Shown piece after piece: positions 61,308-64,000 of a stretch of 64,000 nucleotides of DNA. This stretch comes from Sulfolobales archaeon Acd1. GTDB lineage: Archaea; Thermoproteota; Thermoprotei_A; Sulfolobales; Sulfolobaceae. The stretch covers positions 372,001-436,000 of the forward strand of contig APJY01000001.1 in assembly GCA_000389735.1 (NCBI GenBank), written 5' to 3'. The number at the start of each line of letters is the position of its first letter. Within the stretch, counting starts at the first letter, position 1. The notes beneath the pieces were generated by a model. The model saw nothing but the letters and a program-made list of their open reading frames with translations. It searched no databases and had not been told where the DNA came from. The translations under genes and the position numbers were made by a program.

Positions 61308-62705
61308 ATGCTCTGGAAGCTCATCAAATTCGCAGTACTCAGCAGGATCTCGAAGAGGGGCCTAATCCTGTTAACTCTACTTAACGCCTTCATACTGCTA
61401 ATCGGTTTCGGAGCCTATTTCCACGGTGTGACCTCACTGCAGTACGAGTCGTACGCCACCCTTTACGTGGCCTTCATTTACGTGCTCCTCGGTCTTCAGG
61501 CCAGAATAGGGATCCTCAAGTCCGACTTCGACTATTACTTCACGTTGCCGATTGACAGGAAGACGCTAGGAACGGCTTTGATAATAGCCAACCTGATCTT
61601 CATGTCGGTTCTAAGCTTGTCCTTCGTTACAATAACCTTATCCCCCTACGGATTCGCCGTAGCCCCATTCCTAGGGATTTCCCTGGCATCCCTGACCTTG
61701 ATGACCTACGGTATGAGCCTGAAGGAAAGGGTAGCGATATTCGGGATCATTGGGCTCTGGCTCTCCTCCGCTTTCTTAGGCTTCCCCTTCAGCCCGTTGG
61801 CAGCCGATACCGGACACCCGATCGAAGGGTTACTGTCAGCGGCGGCCTTCGCGATAATCACTCTCTACTTCGGCGTGAGGAGGGCCGGAGCTTTGGACGT
61901 CGTGACCATGAGGGAGGTCAGCAGGAGCGAGACAGTCAGGGAGGCTTCAGACACAGTCTCTTTCACGGGTACAAGCCCGTTCCTAGCTGTTCTAAGGCTG
62001 AAACTACATTACGTAGGGATCACGAGCAGGTACGGCTTCATGGGAGCCACGGCGAGCGTTAGGGCCAGGGCAATCCCCCTCAGAACCGCGATGCCGATAG
62101 TTGCGGCCATAGGGGTGATTTACTTCATCGTGCTGAGCATCCTGAGGGCATCGGGTACCGAGAGCGTCACCACGGCCATGATTATGGGCACTGTTTACAT
62201 GTTTACCTTCGTCATGACCACTGCAGGGTCATCTAGCGTGACCATGGAGAGGTTCTGGCCCACAGTTGTTAGCTTGGGGCCGAAGTACCTGAAGTACGTT
62301 ATCTTATCCTCAGTGATCCAGGCCATGGTGTTGATCTCGCCCGTCGGAATAGCTCAATTAACCTTCCTCCTCCTTTACGAGACCTCTTACTTCATCGATT
62401 CGGCGTTAGTGCTCTTCGGCTACATACCGTTGGCAACGGCGATATCCATAATGATCTTCGCTTACTTCATTCCAGTTCAGCTGAAGGACGACCTCAACGT
62501 GACTTATCAGGAGTTCAGGCCCATCGGGTTCGTTGCGGGAATGCTGACGGGGCTTCTCTTCATGCCCGCCGCGTTATTCACGTTGATCCCCGCCTGGGTT
62601 ATGGTCGTGGCGATAGCCTTAATCGCACTCATCCTCGCAGCCCTTACCTCGGAGGACGTGCTGAAAATCCTGATTGAGAAAATGACAGAGAGAGGTTACA
62701 TCTGA
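61308..62705 (+). CDS. ABC-2-like transporter permease, 465 aa
   Basis: About 11-12 hydrophobic helices. The likely start is ATG 61308 ([20 protein letters not shown]); the ORF from 61242 adds an implausible polar leader. Downstream of the ATPase in the same direction, so together an ATP-driven exporter. No substrate clue. The protein seems to hold two similar membrane halves separated by a charged loop near residues 205-260. Confidence 0.75.
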   Translation: MLWKLIKFAVLSRISKRGLILLTLLNAFILLIGFGAYFHGVTSLQYESYATLYVAFIYVLLGLQARIGILKSDFDYYFTLPIDRKTLGTALIIANLIFMSVLSLSFVTITLSPYGFAVAPFLGISLASLTLMTYGMSLKERVAIFGIIGLWLSSAFLGFPFSPLAADTGHPIEGLLSAAAFAIITLYFGVRRAGALDVVTMREVSRSETVREASDTVSFTGTSPFLAVLRLKLHYVGITSRYGFMGATASVRARAIPLRTAMPIVAAIGVIYFIVLSILRASGTESVTTAMIMGTVYMFTFVMTTAGSSSVTMERFWPTVVSLGPKYLKYVILSSVIQAMVLISPVGIAQLTFLLLYETSYFIDSALVLFGYIPLATAISIMIFAYFIPVQLKDDLNVTYQEFRPIGFVAGMLTGLLFMPAALFTLIPAWVMVVAIALIALILAALTSEDVLKILIEKMTERGYI

Positions 62706-62737
62706 GAGCTTTTTGCCTCAAGCCTTTACTCTCTCTC

Positions 62738-63217
62738 GTGCCGAAGGTCGCGGTCATAATGGGCTCGAAGTCGGACTGGGAAGTGATGAAGGAGGCGGTT
62801 CAGGTGCTGAAGGAGTTCGGGGTGGAGGTGGAGGTCAGGGTCGTCTCAGCCCACAGGACTCCTGACTTCATGGCGGAGTACGCCAAGACCGCGAGCGAGA
62901 GGGGCATCGAGGTGATAATAGCGGGAGCCGGAGGGGCCGCCCACTTGCCTGGAATGACCGCCAGCCACACCCACTTGCCCGTGATAGGGGTGCCTGTACC
63001 TTCGAAGCACCTGAACGGCTTAGACTCGCTCCTCTCAATAGTCCAGATGCCTTATGGAATCCCTGTAGCTACTGTGGCCATAGGCAACGCCAAGAACGCG
63101 GCCCTGCTGGCGATAAGAATCCTCTCCATAAAGTACCCCGAGCTCGCCCAGAAGATGAAGGAGTTCATGGAGAGAATGAAACAGGAAGTCCTCAGCACGG
63201 AACTGCCGGAGGCCTGA
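62738..63217 (+). CDS. purE: Phosphoribosylaminoimidazole carboxylase catalytic subunit PurE
   Basis: Purine biosynthesis, carboxylation of AIR/N5-CAIR to CAIR. Signatures are [22 protein letters not shown] and [20 protein letters not shown]. 159 residues, a complete protein. GTG 62738. No purK neighbour, and the class (I or II) is not decided here. Read the same way as the ABC exporter 32 bases upstream. Confidence 0.95.
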   Translation: MPKVAVIMGSKSDWEVMKEAVQVLKEFGVEVEVRVVSAHRTPDFMAEYAKTASERGIEVIIAGAGGAAHLPGMTASHTHLPVIGVPVPSKHLNGLDSLLSIVQMPYGIPVATVAIGNAKNAALLAIRILSIKYPELAQKMKEFMERMKQEVLSTELPEA

Positions 63218-63281
63218 GGGATATCGAGCGTCACGAGGGCTACGATAGCTCGTTTTAAAGACGTGATGCTTAGCGAGGCCT

Positions 63282-64000
63282 TCATACAGCTCCCAGCAGG
63301 GCCCTTAACGCCCTGTAAACCTCGGCGACGCTCCAGGCCTGGGCGAAGGCCCCAGCGGGTCTATAAGGCGGTACGTCCTCGAAGAGCTCGGGCAGGAAGC
63401 CGTTCCTCGACTTCACCGTCTCGATCATGGGGTACAGGTAATGCAACAGCTCGAGGGCTTCCTCCCTGAAGTACCTGAGCACGAAGTCGACGTAAGCCCC
63501 GAGAAGCCAGGGCCAAATCACGCCGTTATGATAGGCCAGATCCCTCTCCGCCCTGGGCCCCCTCCAGGTGGGCCTGTACTTCGGGTCCCTCCTGCTCAAG
63601 GTAGAGAGGCCGTAAGGCCTGAGGAGCTCTGCCTCAACGGTGGTCTTCACTACGTTAACCATCTCCTCGGGGCCCACGGGGAACGGGAGGGAGTAGGCGA
63701 ATAACATGTTGGGCCTTACGCTCCGGTCGGGAACCCCCTCGGGGGAGATGTAGTCGTAAAGGCCCCAGGGCGCGGTGAACGCCTCGGCGAAGGCAGACTT
63801 GAGCCTCTCCGCTCTACTGCTGAACTCCTCGACCGGCTCATCACCTAGGGACTCCCGCATGTCGTTGAACGCCATCAGGGCGTTGTAGAGCAGGGCGTTG
63901 ACATCAACCGCAGCCCCCTCCCTGGGTGTTACCACTGTACCGTCGAAGCTGGCGTCCATCCAGGTCCTCGGCGCCCCTGAGTGGTAAAGAAGGCCGTCTC
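63282..64000 (-). CDS. Glycogen debranching enzyme, C-terminal part (runs off the window)
   Basis: Hydrolyses alpha-1,6 branches of glycogen. The frame stays open to the window's right edge, where the codons read YHSGAPRTWMDASF, the typical debranching-enzyme catalytic stretch, then TPREGAAVDVNALLYNALMA, LRPYGLSTLSRRDPKYRPTW and YHNGVIWPWLLGAYVDF. This is the (alpha/alpha)6 barrel of amylo-1,6-glucosidase (GDE_C, GH133-like). Only about 239 residues are seen. With glucan phosphorylase at 29866, it makes up a glycogen-use pathway. Confidence 0.88.
   Translation of the reverse strand, partial: DGLLYHSGAPRTWMDASFDGTVVTPREGAAVDVNALLYNALMAFNDMRESLGDEPVEEFSSRAERLKSAFAEAFTAPWGLYDYISPEGVPDRSVRPNMLFAYSLPFPVGPEEMVNVVKTTVEAELLRPYGLSTLSRRDPKYRPTWRGPRAERDLAYHNGVIWPWLLGAYVDFVLRYFREEALELLHYLYPMIETVKSRNGFLPELFEDVPPYRPAGAFAQAWSVAEVYRALRALLGAV

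Noticed and set aside
1-64000. CRISPR array near the CARF-HEPN-like gene or TnpB
   Set aside because: No regularly spaced direct repeats of 20-40 bases were seen anywhere in the window.

Overview
This window looks like chromosome from a thermoacidophilic crenarchaeon of the Sulfolobales type (inference, no database search). The signs are: many probably leaderless genes with a TATA-like box about 25 bases before a GTG, TTG or ATG start; an apparent intron inside a tRNA gene; secreted proteins rich in Ser, Thr and Asn; crenarchaeal TnpB and ATPase types; and a Mo/Fe-S respiratory cluster with a Tat signal. Most of the DNA is fairly GC-rich, which within the order would fit a Metallosphaera- or Sulfodiicoccus-like lineage, but the genus is a guess. 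About 4.6-10.1 kb is clearly AT-rich and looks acquired.

Layout. 0-3.1 kb: a phosphate ABC transporter, with pstS-pstC-pstA on the minus strand and pstB divergent. 3.4-4.1 kb: a NicO-like metal permease. 4.6-10.1 kb: an AT-rich island with an iron/cobalamin-type ABC transporter under a double dyad operator, a relic of a ParA-type ATPase, an archaeal ATPase behind its own palindrome, IS debris, a RelE-like protein and very small genes. It ends at the 3' side of a tRNA-Glu gene that seems to carry a D-loop intron. 10.4-17.5 kb: small and secreted proteins, a membrane-bound HTH regulator, a glycosyltransferase and an apparently intact IS607 element (resolvase, TnpB and a structured right end). 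17.5-29 kb: a formate-dehydrogenase-like Mo enzyme, a pilin-like protein, SfsA, a ThDP enzyme, a cupin, a sulfite-oxidase-fold enzyme, a probable CARF-HEPN (Csx1-like) protein with no CRISPR locus nearby, DUF123, TatD, and an AAA ATPase/winged-helix/RHH module with a palindromic operator. 29-36.7 kb: tRNA-Asn, glucan phosphorylase, several unknown membrane proteins, a DAO-type oxidoreductase, and a ubiquitin-like protein overlapping a HEAT-like repeat protein.

The most system-like region is 36.9-48.9 kb. A very large Tat-exported molybdopterin oxidoreductase (1441 aa), a four-cluster Fe-S subunit, a TorD chaperone, a novel multi-cluster Fe-S/zinc protein, a HAD-fold protein with its catalytic aspartates replaced and a DUF2299-like protein are encoded head to tail, several with overlapping stop/start codons. 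The NrfD-type membrane subunit and a TPR protein start divergently just upstream, with a Cys-rich winged-helix regulator behind NrfD and a second DUF2299-like gene beyond it. The likely job is respiration on a sulfur or other oxyanion substrate that cannot be named from sequence.

49-64 kb: an ADP-forming acyl-CoA synthetase, a rubrerythrin-VIT1 fusion, an AMP-forming acetyl-CoA synthetase, an MFS transporter, a membrane Fe-S protein broken by a one-base slip in a G7 run next to a tandem membrane paralogue, a GlcE-like FAD protein, DUF202, an ABC exporter, PurE, and the end of a glycogen debranching enzyme running off the window.
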